Positions 1 through 8,739 of a stretch of 64,000 nt of DNA are shown in pieces (position 1 is the stretch's first letter; each line of letters begins with the position of its first letter). The translations under genes and the position numbers were made by a program. The stretch comes from Streptomyces sp. NBC_00353 (GTDB lineage: Bacteria > Actinomycetota > Actinomycetes > Streptomycetales > Streptomycetaceae), in NCBI RefSeq assembly GCF_036108815.1, contig NZ_CP107985.1:3658001-3722000 (forward strand), written 5' to 3'. The notes below the pieces were generated by a model. It made no database searches. It was not told the origin of the DNA and saw only the letters and a program-made list of their open reading frames with translations.

Positions 1-15
1 AACGAAACCGGTGGC

Positions 16-30
16 CGCCCCCTTCGGGCG
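16..30 (-). terminator. weak hairpin after gltX
   Basis: A 5-bp stem (CGCCC/GGGCG, loop CCTTC) lies just past the gltX stop on the minus strand and is followed by a short T-containing run. It is a weak terminator candidate. Confidence 0.35.
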
Positions 31-42
31 TGCAGGAGCCGC

Positions 43-1515
43 TTACGCGGCCAGCTTGGCCAGTGTCGCGTCGATGCGGGCGATCGTCTTCTCGCGGCCC
101 AGGATCTCAAGGGACTCGAAGAGCGGCAGACCGATCGTCCGGCCGGTGACGGCGACGCGGACCGGGGCCTGGGCCTTGCCGAGCTTCAGGCCGTGCTCCT
201 CACCTGCGGCGAGGATGGCGTTCTTCAGGGCCTCGGCGTTCCACTCGGCGTCGACCAGCTTCGCGCGGGCGGTGACGAGCAGGGCGTCGGAACCCTCCTT
301 CATCGCCTTGGCCCAGGACGCCTCGTCCTCGACCGGCTCGTCGAGGAAGAGGAAGTCGACGTTGGCCGTGATGTCCGAGAGGACGGTGACGCGGGTCTGG
401 GCGTAGGGAGCGATGGCTTCGAACCGGGCGGCGTCGAAGGCCTCCGGGGCCCAGGGGGCGAACGGGGCCTTCAGCCAGGGGCCGCACGCCTCGGTGAAGG
501 TCTTCACGTCGAGCATGCGGATGTGCTCGGCGTTGATGTGCTCGCACTTCTTCAGGTCGAAGCGCGCCGGGTTGGCGTTGACGTCCTTGATGTCGAACGC
601 CGCCACCATCTCCTCGATGGAGAAGATGTCGCGGTCCTCGGCGATCGACCAGCCCAGCAGGGAAAGGTAGTTGAGCAGACCCTGAGGGAGGAAGCCGCGC
701 TCGCGGTAGAGGTTGAGCGAGGCCTGCGGGTCACGCTTGGAGAGCTTCTTGTTGCCCTCGCCCATGACGTACGGCAGGTGCCCGAAGACAGGAGTCTCCT
801 TGGCGATGCCCAGCTCGATCAGCGCCTTGTAGAGAGCGAGCTGACGCGGGGTGGAGGAGAGCAGGTCCTCGCCGCGCAGGACGTGGGTGATCTCCATCAG
901 CGCGTCGTCGACCGGGTTGACCAGCGTGTAGAGCGGGGCTCCGTTGGCCCGGACGATGCCGTAGTCCGGCACGTTCTCCGGCTGGAAGGTCAGCTCGCCG
1001 CGGACCAGGTCCGTGAAGGTGAGCGCCTCGTCGGGCATCCGGAAGCGGACGATGGACGTCCGGCCCTCGGCCTCGTACGCGGCGGTCTGCTCGGCGGTCA
1101 GGTCGCGGCAGTGGCCGTCGTAGCCGGACGGCTTGCCGGCGGCGCGGGCGGCGTCACGGCGGGTGTCGAGCTCCTCGGTGGTGCAGTAGCAGTGGTACGC
1201 GTACCCGCCGGCGAGAAGCTTCTCGGCGACATCCTTGTAGATGTCCATACGCTGCGACTGCCGGTACGGGGCGTGCGGGCCGCCGACCTCGGGGCCCTCG
1301 TCCCAGTCGAAACCGAGCCAGCGCATCGAGTCGAGCAGCTGGTCGTACGACTCCTCGGAGTCGCGGGCCGCGTCGGTGTCCTCGATACGGAAGACCAGGG
1401 TGCCGCCGTGGTGCCGGGCGAAGGCCCAGTTGAAGAGGGCGGTGCGGACCAGGCCCACGTGGGGGTTGCCGGTCGGGGAGGGACAGAAACGTACGCGGAC
1501 GTCTGTGTTAGCCAC
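43..1515 (-). CDS. gltX: glutamyl-tRNA synthetase
   Basis: Cytosolic class I aminoacyl-tRNA synthetase that charges tRNA-Glu (and possibly tRNA-Gln, which would need an amidotransferase). The 490-residue length is normal. The HIGH-type signature is near residues 11-21 (CPSPTGNPHVG) and the KMSKS-type motif near residue 255 (KKLSKRD). The GTG start is preceded by AAGGTGATC and overlaps the 3' end of the upstream FAH-family gene by 8 nt, so the two are probably co-transcribed and translationally coupled. Confidence 0.97.
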   Translation of the reverse strand: MANTDVRVRFCPSPTGNPHVGLVRTALFNWAFARHHGGTLVFRIEDTDAARDSEESYDQLLDSMRWLGFDWDEGPEVGGPHAPYRQSQRMDIYKDVAEKLLAGGYAYHCYCTTEELDTRRDAARAAGKPSGYDGHCRDLTAEQTAAYEAEGRTSIVRFRMPDEALTFTDLVRGELTFQPENVPDYGIVRANGAPLYTLVNPVDDALMEITHVLRGEDLLSSTPRQLALYKALIELGIAKETPVFGHLPYVMGEGNKKLSKRDPQASLNLYRERGFLPQGLLNYLSLLGWSIAEDRDIFSIEEMVAAFDIKDVNANPARFDLKKCEHINAEHIRMLDVKTFTEACGPWLKAPFAPWAPEAFDAARFEAIAPYAQTRVTVLSDITANVDFLFLDEPVEDEASWAKAMKEGSDALLVTARAKLVDAEWNAEALKNAILAAGEEHGLKLGKAQAPVRVAVTGRTIGLPLFESLEILGREKTIARIDATLAKLAA

Positions 1516-2293
1516 GCTTGATCACCTTGTTGGTGAGAGTGCCGATGCCTTCGATGGAGACGGCGACCTCGTCGCCGACATGCAGGGGTCCGACCCCTGC
1601 CGGAGTGCCGGTGAGGATCACATCGCCCGGGAGCAGCGTCATGGCCTCCGTGATGTGGACGACCAGATCCTCGATGGAGCGGATCATTTCGCTCGTACGG
1701 CCCAGTTGACGTTGCTCGCCGTTGACCGTGGCCTGAATGGCGAGGTCGCTGGGGTCGAGGTCGGTCTCCACCCAGGGGCCGAGCGGGCAGGACGTGTCGA
1801 AGCCCTTGGCCCGGGCCCACTGCTTCTCGCGCTTCTGGGCATCGCGGGCGGTGACGTCATTGGCGCAGGTGTAGCCGAAGATGACGTCCTTGACGCGCTC
1901 ACGCGGCACTTCGCGGCACATCCGGCCGATGACCACGGCCAGCTCGGCCTCGTAGTGCACTTCGTTGGAGAAGGAGGGGTACTCGATGGCGTCCCCGGAG
2001 CCGATCACCGACGTGGTGGGCTTGAAGAAGGCCACCGGTACGTCCGGGACCTCGTTGCCGAGTTCCGCGGCGTGCTCCGCGTAGTTGCGGCCGATGGCCA
2101 CGACCTTGTTGGGGAGCACGGGCGGCAGCAGTCGGACCTTGCTCAGCGGGACCTTGGTGCCGGAGAGCTCGAAGTCGGCGTACGGGATGCCCTTGATGAT
2201 GTCGAGGACGAGGTCACCGGAGTCGACGGTGCCGTCGCCCTCAACCGCGCCGAAGGCGACATTGCCGTCGATGGAGAACCTGGCGATGCGCAC
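1508..2293 (-). CDS. fumarylacetoacetate hydrolase family protein
   Basis: A 261-residue protein of the FAH/HHDD-isomerase superfamily, metal-dependent enzymes that act on C-C bonds of beta-diketo acids or isomerise or decarboxylate ring-cleavage products. Family features include the GRNYAEHAAELG segment near residue 67, a metal-binding stretch around HYEAELAVVIGR, and the C-terminal LTGTPAGVGPL. The start is GTG. The exact substrate cannot be read from sequence. It sits directly upstream of and overlaps gltX, a pairing I recall in other Streptomyces that says little about its pathway. Confidence 0.9.
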   Translation of the reverse strand: MRIARFSIDGNVAFGAVEGDGTVDSGDLVLDIIKGIPYADFELSGTKVPLSKVRLLPPVLPNKVVAIGRNYAEHAAELGNEVPDVPVAFFKPTTSVIGSGDAIEYPSFSNEVHYEAELAVVIGRMCREVPRERVKDVIFGYTCANDVTARDAQKREKQWARAKGFDTSCPLGPWVETDLDPSDLAIQATVNGEQRQLGRTSEMIRSIEDLVVHITEAMTLLPGDVILTGTPAGVGPLHVGDEVAVSIEGIGTLTNKVIKRG

Positions 2294-2375
2294 GGGATGC
2301 TGTCGCCCCTCACTTGCTGGCTGGCTGAAGACTGACGCCCCAGGCTAACGCGGGTGAGGGGGACAATCGCGCGCA

Positions 2376-2564
2376 TTACTCGGCGGTGGCGGCCATGGCC
2401 GGGGCTTCCATCAGGATGGTGCGACGCGGGTTGGCCGTCTGCGTCGGCAGGTCGACGGCGTGCTCCGGCTGGTCCGGCGTCTGCAGCGCTTCGGCGTCCT
2501 TGAGGTGCGCCAGCGTGGTGCGCCGGGGGTTGGCAATGTTGCGGAACATCATCGTCGTCTTCAT
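2376..2564 (-). CDS. 62-aa peptide with duplicated NPRRT motif
   Basis: I do not recognise a named function. The peptide starts MKTTMMFRN and carries the motif ANPRRT(T/I)L twice, near residues 11-18 and 44-51, with an acidic linker between and a small hydrophobic Ala-rich tail. It has no signal peptide or membrane segment. No strong ribosome site precedes the ATG (only AGGGTCC about 10 nt away). It lies 82 bp upstream of the FAH-gltX pair on the same strand and is divergent from the first conservon. Its codon use looks coding. It could be a small regulatory protein or a precursor-like peptide; neither is shown. Confidence 0.6.
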   Translation of the reverse strand: MKTTMMFRNIANPRRTTLAHLKDAEALQTPDQPEHAVDLPTQTANPRRTILMEAPAMAATAE

Positions 2565-3143
2565 CTGCCGTCAGGACCCTGTTCGGTACGGGCGCCGCCC
2601 GGAGGGGCGCCGGTTGTCGGATTTGCCATCCCTGTAAAGCGTCAGGCTAAACATCCAATTCCCTCCGGATCCCCGGAAGAGACGACGATCATCATGTGAG
2701 TTTCCTCACGAAGCAGTCGACAATTGCCCCATTCCGGGCGCCTGATCTTGATCGAAGAAACGGACATTGCATCACTGAATGAACCATTCCGCTGCTGATC
2801 ATGTCGACTGGGACACCCCTCACCCTCGCCGCATCCGCCCACCATGAACCGGTTTGCCCCTAAACACTCTCTACGACTTGTCACCCAGCCATCACAACGA
2901 GTCACTCCGGTCACAGCGTGACGCGGGGGCCTTGTTGGAGATCCGGCACTGTGCTGGAATTCCACGCACCGCCGCGGGTTTCAGGCCGGCGCGCAGGGGC
3001 GCAACGCAGCGCCGAGTGGCGGCGGGAAGGGGAAGAGCGCCGGTCACTCACGACCACCATGGGGCGGGAAAAACGCCCCACGACGCCGACACCGTCCCGT
3101 CCGTCTACGCGGGGGGACGCCTGGTCCAGAGGTTGCGACGCTA
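2565..3143. other. intergenic region between divergent small-peptide gene and conservon 1
   Basis: 579 bp without a convincing gene. It should hold the promoters for the minus-strand peptide/FAH/gltX transcript and for cvnA1. Its left half (about 2640-2780) is noticeably AT-richer than the coding DNA around it. A GC-rich hairpin around 2590-2612 lies in the peptide leader, and a second hairpin (3060-3080) lies in the cvnA1 leader. I could not pick a convincing -10/-35 pair. Confidence 0.5.
3060..3080 (+). promoter_or_regulatory. leader hairpin upstream of cvnA1
   Basis: A perfect 7-bp stem (TGGGGCG / CGCCCCA) with an A-rich loop GGAAAAA, ending 63 bp before the cvnA1 start. There is no T-run after it, so it is more likely a leader structure than a terminator. 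Confidence 0.45.
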
Positions 3144-6100
3144 GTGCAGGGACGTTTCAAGAGGGATGGCAGCGCTGCGGCGGAACAGGAGCCGCACGGC
3201 GGGACCGACCGCGGTTCCTCGCCCCAGCACGCCCAGAAGCCCGGACCGGCCGCGGCCGGCGACGCCGGCGAGCGCTCCCCGCGCTCGGCCGTCACGGCGA
3301 GCAGCACCGCCGATCCGATCACTCCACTCCAGCCCCGGGGCGCCGTCAACACGGGCTCGCGAATCGCGCTTCGCAACTGGCGGATCAGTACGCGCCTGGT
3401 CTCGCTGCTCGCCCTTCCTGTAGTCGCCGCGACCACCCTGGGTGGCCTGCGCATCAGCGACTCCATGAACGACATCCAGCAGCTGGACCACATGCAGCTG
3501 CTCACCCAGATGACCAAGCAGGCGACCACGCTCGCCCAGGCGCTCCAGGAGGAACGCGACCGGTCGGCCGGTCCGCTGGCCAACGGGGTCAAGGCCGACG
3601 ACTTCAAGGTCGCCGAACCGCGCAAGAGGACCGACCGGGCGAAGGCCGCGTTCTTCAACGCCACGACCGAGATCGGCAACACCGACGGCGACGAGGCTCT
3701 TGAGGGCATTCACGCGAGCGTCCAGCAGATCGCCAGCCAGCTCGGACAGATCCGTGACATACGCAAGGAGGCGTATGCGAAGGGCAGCCCGAGCCTTCAG
3801 ACCGTCGATGCGTACAGCCAGCTGATCACCTCGCTGCTGAGCCTCTCGCAGGACATGGCGCAGGCGACCAGCAACCCCGAGATGATCAAGCGGACCCGTG
3901 CCCTGGCGGCGTTCTCCTCCGCCAAGGAGTACGCGTCGGTCCAGCGGGCGATCATCGCTGCGGCGCTGCCGGGCGGCGGTGGCCAAAAGGGTTCGCATCT
4001 CGACCAGAACGACCGGCAGTTCGGCCGCGCCGCCCTCCACAAGGAGACGCTGGCGCTGAAGTCGTTCTCCGTGACCTACACGGCCACGGGACAGAACGCC
4101 GAGGAACTGACGGCGACGCTGGAGAACGGCAACCCGGAGATCAAGGCCGCCGACACCTACGCGCAGAAGGTGCTGGACAGCCCCACCGGCCTGGCGGGCA
4201 CGGCGCCGCGTTCGTACCTGGACTGGTACGAACAGAGCTCCAACAAGATCCAGGCGATGAAGACCATCGAGGAGACCCTCCTCAGCGACATGGAGGGCAA
4301 GGCCCGCGAGCTCCGCGACGAGTCGAAGCGCGAAGCCATCATCAGCGGTGCGCTCATCCTGCTGGTGCTCGGTGTCTCCCTCGTCGGCGCCTTCGTCGTC
4401 GCCCGGTCCATGATCCGCTCGCTGCGGCGGCTGCAGGACACCGCGACCCGGGTTGCCCAGGACCGTCTGCCGGAGCTCGTCAAGCAGCTCTCCGAGGCGG
4501 ACCCGCAGGACGTCGACACCTCGGTCGAGTCGGTCGGTGTGCACTCCCGTGACGAGATCGGCCAGGTGGCCGCGGCCTTCGACGACGTGCACCGCGAGGC
4601 CGTCCGCCTCGCCGCCGAACAGGCGCTGCTGCGAGGCAACGTCAACGCGATGTTCACCAACCTCTCGCGGCGTTCGCAGGGTCTCATCCAGCGTCAGCTC
4701 TCGCTCATCTCCGAACTGGAGTCGCGCGAGGCCGACCCGGACCAGCTGTCGTCCCTCTTCAAGCTCGACCACCTCGCGACCCGTATGCGCCGTAACGGCG
4801 AAAACCTCCTCGTCCTCGCGGGCGAGGAGCCGGGCCGCCGTTGGACCCGCCCCGTGCCGCTGGTCGACGTTCTCCGCGCCGCCGCCTCCGAGGTGGAGCA
4901 GTACGAGCGCATCGAACTGGCCGCGGTGCCCGCCACCGAGGTCGCCGGCCGCGTGGTCAACGACCTCGTGCACCTGCTCGCCGAGCTGCTGGAGAACGCC
5001 ACGTCGTTCTCCTCTCCGCAGACGAAGGTCCGGGTCACCGGTCACGCACTGCCCGACGGCCGGGTGCTCGTGGAGATCCACGACACCGGTATCGGCCTCT
5101 CCCCCGAGGACCTCGCGGCGATCAACGAGCGGCTCGCTTCGCCGCCCACCGTGGATGTCTCGGTCTCGCGCCGCATGGGTCTGTTCGTGGTCGGCCGGCT
5201 GTCCCTGCGTCACGGCATCCGGATCCAGCTGCGGCCGTCCGACTCCGGTGGCACGACCGCGCTGGTCATGCTCCCCGTCGATGTCGCGCACGGCGGCAAG
5301 CAGCCGGCACCCAAGCCGGCCGCGGGTCAGCAGCGCGCCGGTGGCAACGGCGCCGTTGCCGGAAACGGCAACCGGCCGGGCCTCGGCGCGGCTGCCGGTG
5401 CGCAGCGTGGACAGGTCGGTGCGGGCTCCGGTCCGCGGGCCGCACTGCCGGCGCGTGACGGCGGCGGTCCTCGCCAGCCGCAGAACCAGCAGGGCCAGCC
5501 GAATCAGCAGGGTCAGCAGCCTCAGCCGAACTCCGGGTTCCAGAGTGCTGGACTCTCCGGCACCGGCCCGCAGGACTTCGCGCGGCAGGAACCGCCGCGT
5601 CAGGGCGGCGGGCTCTCCGGCGCCTTCGGCGGCGGCGCACGGCCCGGTGCACCGGGCGGCCAGGGCGATCCCGGTCGTACGGAGCACGGTCAGTCCAACC
5701 TGTTCGGTCAGAGCCGGCCGGGGCAGTACGACCAGCCCGGTCAGCCCGGCCACCAGAACGGTCCGGCCGGACGGCAGGCGCCGCAGCCGCAGCAGGCCCG
5801 GCACAACGCCCCCGACAACCAGGGCGGCTTCCAGCAGTCCGGCGGCCCGGGCAACCCCGGCCGTCAGCTGCCGCCCGTCGGTGGTCCCCGTGCCGAACTG
5901 CCCGGTGGCAACCCGCAGCCGCAGCGCCCGCAGGCCGCCAGCTGGGGCACGGAGAACCCGTCGGTGCCGCGGCGCAGTCCGCTCGACGCCCCGCGCGGTC
6001 ACGAGGAGCCCGAGTCCACCGGCCAGTTCCAGCGGCCGATGAACCCGGCCATGGGCCAGCGTCCCCCGCTGGACGACCGGCAGGGCCCCGGCTCCACCGC

Positions 6101-6851
6101 CGAGTTCGCCCGCCCGGACTTCTCGGCACCGGCCCCGCAGGCCCACCTCCCGCAGCACCAGGACCCGGCGGGCACCGCGCAGTTCGCCCGTCCGGACTTC
6201 GGCCGTCCGCAGCCGTCGCAGGACCAGGGGCTGCCGGCTCCGCGTCCGCGCGGCCGGGACAACGAGGACTTCCGTGCCCCGCGTCCGGCCACCGCTCCCG
6301 CGGGTGAGGCGCAGTACCGTCCGGTCCTGCCGCCGCAGCCGCAGCCCGAGGCGCTGCCTCCGGCGGGCCCCGGGGACGGCCGTACGCCGTTGTACGACAC
6401 CCTGGAGACGAACTGGTTCCACGGCCCGCAGCAGGGCGGTCAGCAGCCGCCCGCCGGGCCGCAGGCACCGTCCGTCCCGCAGCAGACACCACAGGACCGT
6501 CCCGCTGCCCCGATGCCGCGTCGCGGTGCGGGTGACACGGGCGCCACCACCAGTACCTGGCGTACCTCGCCGAACGACGAACTCGTCCGGCAGGCGGAGC
6601 GGGCCAAGAAGCCCGCAGCAGGCGGAATCACCACTTCCGGTCTGCCTCGCCGGGTGCCGCGTGCCAATCTGGTGCCGGGCACCGCCCAGCAGCAGAGTCA
6701 CCAGTCGGGACCTCAGGTTTCGCGTGCGCCCGATGATGTGCGCGGGCGACTGACCAATCTCCGCCGGGGTATCCAGCAGGGTCGGCAGGCCAACAACGGC
6801 TCGTCGACCGGCAGTTTCCCACTCGGCCCCACTCACCAGCAGGAGCGTTAG
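3144..6851 (+). CDS. cvnA1: conservon sensor kinase-like protein CvnA (first copy)
   Basis: Membrane sensor of a conservon, the Streptomyces modules in which a histidine-kinase-like protein works with Roadblock, DUF742 and Ras-like partners in a complex likened to eukaryotic GPCR systems. The 1235 residues contain a cytoplasmic N-terminus, TM1 near 83-102, an extracytoplasmic nitrate-sensor-like helical domain, TM2 near 399-421, a HAMP-like linker, and a HATPase_c domain with N box (LLENAT, about 613) and G1 box (DTGIGLS). The last 500 or so residues are a Pro/Gln/Gly-rich low-complexity tail ending in a motif shared with the second copy (SGLPRRVP..., VRGRL.NLRRGIQ). The GTG start has AGAGGTTG 8-10 nt upstream, conserved in the paralogue. 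No clear phospho-acceptor His box is seen. Confidence 0.93.
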   Translation: MQGRFKRDGSAAAEQEPHGGTDRGSSPQHAQKPGPAAAGDAGERSPRSAVTASSTADPITPLQPRGAVNTGSRIALRNWRISTRLVSLLALPVVAATTLGGLRISDSMNDIQQLDHMQLLTQMTKQATTLAQALQEERDRSAGPLANGVKADDFKVAEPRKRTDRAKAAFFNATTEIGNTDGDEALEGIHASVQQIASQLGQIRDIRKEAYAKGSPSLQTVDAYSQLITSLLSLSQDMAQATSNPEMIKRTRALAAFSSAKEYASVQRAIIAAALPGGGGQKGSHLDQNDRQFGRAALHKETLALKSFSVTYTATGQNAEELTATLENGNPEIKAADTYAQKVLDSPTGLAGTAPRSYLDWYEQSSNKIQAMKTIEETLLSDMEGKARELRDESKREAIISGALILLVLGVSLVGAFVVARSMIRSLRRLQDTATRVAQDRLPELVKQLSEADPQDVDTSVESVGVHSRDEIGQVAAAFDDVHREAVRLAAEQALLRGNVNAMFTNLSRRSQGLIQRQLSLISELESREADPDQLSSLFKLDHLATRMRRNGENLLVLAGEEPGRRWTRPVPLVDVLRAAASEVEQYERIELAAVPATEVAGRVVNDLVHLLAELLENATSFSSPQTKVRVTGHALPDGRVLVEIHDTGIGLSPEDLAAINERLASPPTVDVSVSRRMGLFVVGRLSLRHGIRIQLRPSDSGGTTALVMLPVDVAHGGKQPAPKPAAGQQRAGGNGAVAGNGNRPGLGAAAGAQRGQVGAGSGPRAALPARDGGGPRQPQNQQGQPNQQGQQPQPNSGFQSAGLSGTGPQDFARQEPPRQGGGLSGAFGGGARPGAPGGQGDPGRTEHGQSNLFGQSRPGQYDQPGQPGHQNGPAGRQAPQPQQARHNAPDNQGGFQQSGGPGNPGRQLPPVGGPRAELPGGNPQPQRPQAASWGTENPSVPRRSPLDAPRGHEEPESTGQFQRPMNPAMGQRPPLDDRQGPGSTAEFARPDFSAPAPQAHLPQHQDPAGTAQFARPDFGRPQPSQDQGLPAPRPRGRDNEDFRAPRPATAPAGEAQYRPVLPPQPQPEALPPAGPGDGRTPLYDTLETNWFHGPQQGGQQPPAGPQAPSVPQQTPQDRPAAPMPRRGAGDTGATTSTWRTSPNDELVRQAERAKKPAAGGITTSGLPRRVPRANLVPGTAQQQSHQSGPQVSRAPDDVRGRLTNLRRGIQQGRQANNGSSTGSFPLGPTHQQER

Positions 6852-7274
6852 TTGAGCCCGATGAGTCAGGCCGCACAGAATCTGAACTGGTTGATCACCA
6901 ACTTCGTGGACAACACCCCTGGGGTGTCGCACACGGTGGTGGTGTCTGCCGACGGACTCCTGCTGGCCATGTCCGAAGGATTCCCGCGGGACCGTGCCGA
7001 CCAGTTGGCGGCCGTCGCTTCCGGGCTGACCTCGCTGACCGCGGGCGCCTCCCGGATCTTCGAGGGCGGCGCCGTCAGCCAGACAGTGGTGGAGATGGAG
7101 CGCGGGTTCCTCTTCCTGATGTCCGTCTCGGACGGCTCCTCGCTGGCCGTGCTCGCCCACCCGGACGCCGACATCGGTCTGGTCGGGTACGAGATGGCCC
7201 TGCTGGTCGACCGCGCGGGAACAGTCCTGACCCCCGATCTCCGCGCCGAGCTCCAGGGCAGCCTGCTCCACTGA
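6852..7274 (+). CDS. cvnB1: Roadblock/LC7 protein CvnB (first copy)
   Basis: A 140-residue Roadblock/LC7-domain protein that probably partners the CvnD GTPase and CvnA at the membrane. The start is TTG, abutting the cvnA1 stop. AGGAG lies 6 nt upstream, which favours TTG over the ATG three codons in, and the paralogue has GTG at the same codon. It differs from CvnB2 at only a few residues (for example SQ/NQ and LMSVS/IMSIS). Confidence 0.95.
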   Translation: MSPMSQAAQNLNWLITNFVDNTPGVSHTVVVSADGLLLAMSEGFPRDRADQLAAVASGLTSLTAGASRIFEGGAVSQTVVEMERGFLFLMSVSDGSSLAVLAHPDADIGLVGYEMALLVDRAGTVLTPDLRAELQGSLLH

Positions 7275-7410
7275 GGCGGCCATGAACCGGTGACCGACGC
7301 GATCCCCCCAGGTACCGCACTCCCACCCCCTCGACCGTCCGGCCGCTTCCTCCCCCCACCGGCCCCTTCAGACGGCAAGCCGACACCAAGCTGTCACGCC
7401 CGGAGGATTC

Positions 7411-7818
7411 ATGACCCCGCCACCCGCCTCACCCGATCCGTACGGCGCACTGCACCACGCGTCGTACGAAGGTGAAGGCGACCAGCCGCTGGTCCGTCCG
7501 TATGCCATGACCGGCGGCCGGACCCGGCCGCGCTACCAGCTCGCCATAGAGGCGCTGGTATCGACCACGGCCGACCCGGCGCACCTGGGGACTCTGCTCC
7601 CGGAGCACCAGCGGATCTGCCACCTCTGCCGTGAGGTCAAGTCGGTGGCCGAGGTGTCGGCGCTGCTGTCGATGCCGCTCGGTGTGGCCCGGATCCTTGT
7701 CGCGGATCTGGCGGAAGCCGGCATGGTGGCCATCCACCAGCCGGGCAACGGAGAGGCCGGCGGCGCGCCGGATGTGACACTGCTCGAAAGGGTGCTCAGT
7801 GGACTTCGCAAGCTCTAG
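7411..7818 (+). CDS. cvnC1: DUF742 protein CvnC (first copy)
   Basis: A 135-residue DUF742 protein, the third conservon member, with a winged-helix-like fold and the family segment RPYAMTGGRTRP near residue 28. The ATG start has GGAGGA 6 nt upstream. It begins 136 bp after cvnB1 and its last 20 nt overlap cvnD1, so translation is coupled. Its N-terminal extension is shorter than that of CvnC2. Confidence 0.93.
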   Translation: MTPPPASPDPYGALHHASYEGEGDQPLVRPYAMTGGRTRPRYQLAIEALVSTTADPAHLGTLLPEHQRICHLCREVKSVAEVSALLSMPLGVARILVADLAEAGMVAIHQPGNGEAGGAPDVTLLERVLSGLRKL

Positions 7819-8380
7819 CGGCGGTGCGGCCCGGGCCACCACCTCGGCAAAGATCGTGGTGGCGGGTGGCTTCGGCGTGGGTAAGACCACGTTCGTCGGT
7901 GCCGTTTCGGAGATCAACCCGCTGCGTACAGAAGCCGTGATGACATCCGCGTCGGCGGGCATCGACGATCTGACGCACACAGGCGGCAAGACCACCACGA
8001 CGGTGGCCATGGACTTCGGCCGTATCACCCTGGACCAGGACCTGATCCTGTACCTCTTCGGTACGCCCGGTCAGGACCGTTTCTGGTTCATGTGGGACGA
8101 CCTGGTCCGCGGCGCGATCGGCGCCGTCGTCCTCGTCGACACCCGGCGTCTCGCCGACTGCTTCCCGGCCGTCGACTACTTCGAGAACAGCGGACTGCCG
8201 TTCGTCATCGCCCTCAACGGCTTCGACGGACACCAGCCGTACACCCCCGAGGAGGTGCGCGAGGCCCTGCAGATCGGCCCCGACGCCCCCATCATCACGA
8301 CGGACGCCCGCCACCGCGGCGATGCGAAGAGCGGCCTGATCACGCTGGTCGAGCACGCGCTGATGGCTCGGCTCAAGTAG
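7799..8380 (+). CDS. cvnD1: conservon Ras-like GTPase CvnD (first copy)
   Basis: A 193-residue small GTPase. The P-loop GGFGVGKT is at residues 23-30, the G3-like FGTPGQDRF follows, and the specificity loop is not classical NKxD (LNGFDG instead, as is usual in this family as I recall). The GTG start lies inside cvnC1, with AAAGG upstream. The segment 7987-8250 is identical, base for base, to the same part of cvnD2. Confidence 0.95.
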   Translation: MDFASSSGGAARATTSAKIVVAGGFGVGKTTFVGAVSEINPLRTEAVMTSASAGIDDLTHTGGKTTTTVAMDFGRITLDQDLILYLFGTPGQDRFWFMWDDLVRGAIGAVVLVDTRRLADCFPAVDYFENSGLPFVIALNGFDGHQPYTPEEVREALQIGPDAPIITTDARHRGDAKSGLITLVEHALMARLK

Positions 8381-8430
8381 CCGTGGACTCACCGCAAGTC
8401 GGAATGCGGATACGGAAGTTGCTGTAGTCG

Positions 8431-8472
8431 CACGGGGGTGGACTGTGTCCTTCGACACGATCCGCCCCCGTG
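8431..8472 (+). terminator. terminator of conservon 1
   Basis: A long hairpin: CACGGGGGTGGA pairs with TCCGCCCCCGTG (one G-T pair), and an inner GTGTC/GACAC stem closes on a CTTC loop. It is followed by TTCATAACGTTT. Confidence 0.75.
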
Positions 8473-8546
8473 TTCATAACGTTTCGACAGAGAATTACTC
8501 CGGCTTCAGCACCCGATGCATTCGCCTGGTGTCGCTGTGCTCACAT

Positions 8547-8570
8547 GAGCCCCGCCTTTTGACGGGGCTC
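8547..8570 (+). terminator. second terminator-like hairpin between conservons
   Basis: A perfect 8-bp stem (GAGCCCCG/CGGGGCTC) with loop CCTTTTGA, followed by GCTCTTTA. It is separate from the conservon 1 terminator, so it may end a short independent transcript. Confidence 0.55.
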
Positions 8571-8607
8571 GCTCTTTATGCCCGTTTTATCTGAGGCTTG
8601 GACCACT

Positions 8608-8624
8608 CGGAATGGCTGATTCCG
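8608..8624. promoter_or_regulatory. inverted repeat upstream of cvnA2
   Basis: CGGAAT-GGCTG-ATTCCG, a perfect 6-5-6 inverted repeat 116 bp before cvnA2. It is a candidate operator; no equivalent is evident before cvnA1. Confidence 0.4.
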
Positions 8625-8739
8625 ACTGTTTGGAACGCGGCCGGTCCCCGTGCTGCAATTCGACGAAACTCCCGAGTAGTACGGCCCTGAACGAAAAACG
8701 GCACAGCGTAGGTGCCGACGCCGAGAGGTTGTTGGTCGA

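Larger units (their letters stand above)
8381..8739. other. intergenic region between the two conservons
   Basis: 359 bp with no gene. It holds a terminator for conservon 1 (8431-8472), a second terminator-like hairpin 75 bp on (8547-8570), an inverted repeat CGGAAT-N5-ATTCCG (8608-8624), and the leader of cvnA2. The second conservon is therefore probably transcribed from its own promoter. Confidence 0.6.

Noticed and set aside
3141..7283. A 1380-codon open frame on the minus strand across cvnA1/cvnB1
   Set aside because: Shadow of the high-GC coding strand; its product is Arg/Gly/Leu low-complexity, and the plus-strand frame has clear HATPase and Roadblock domains.
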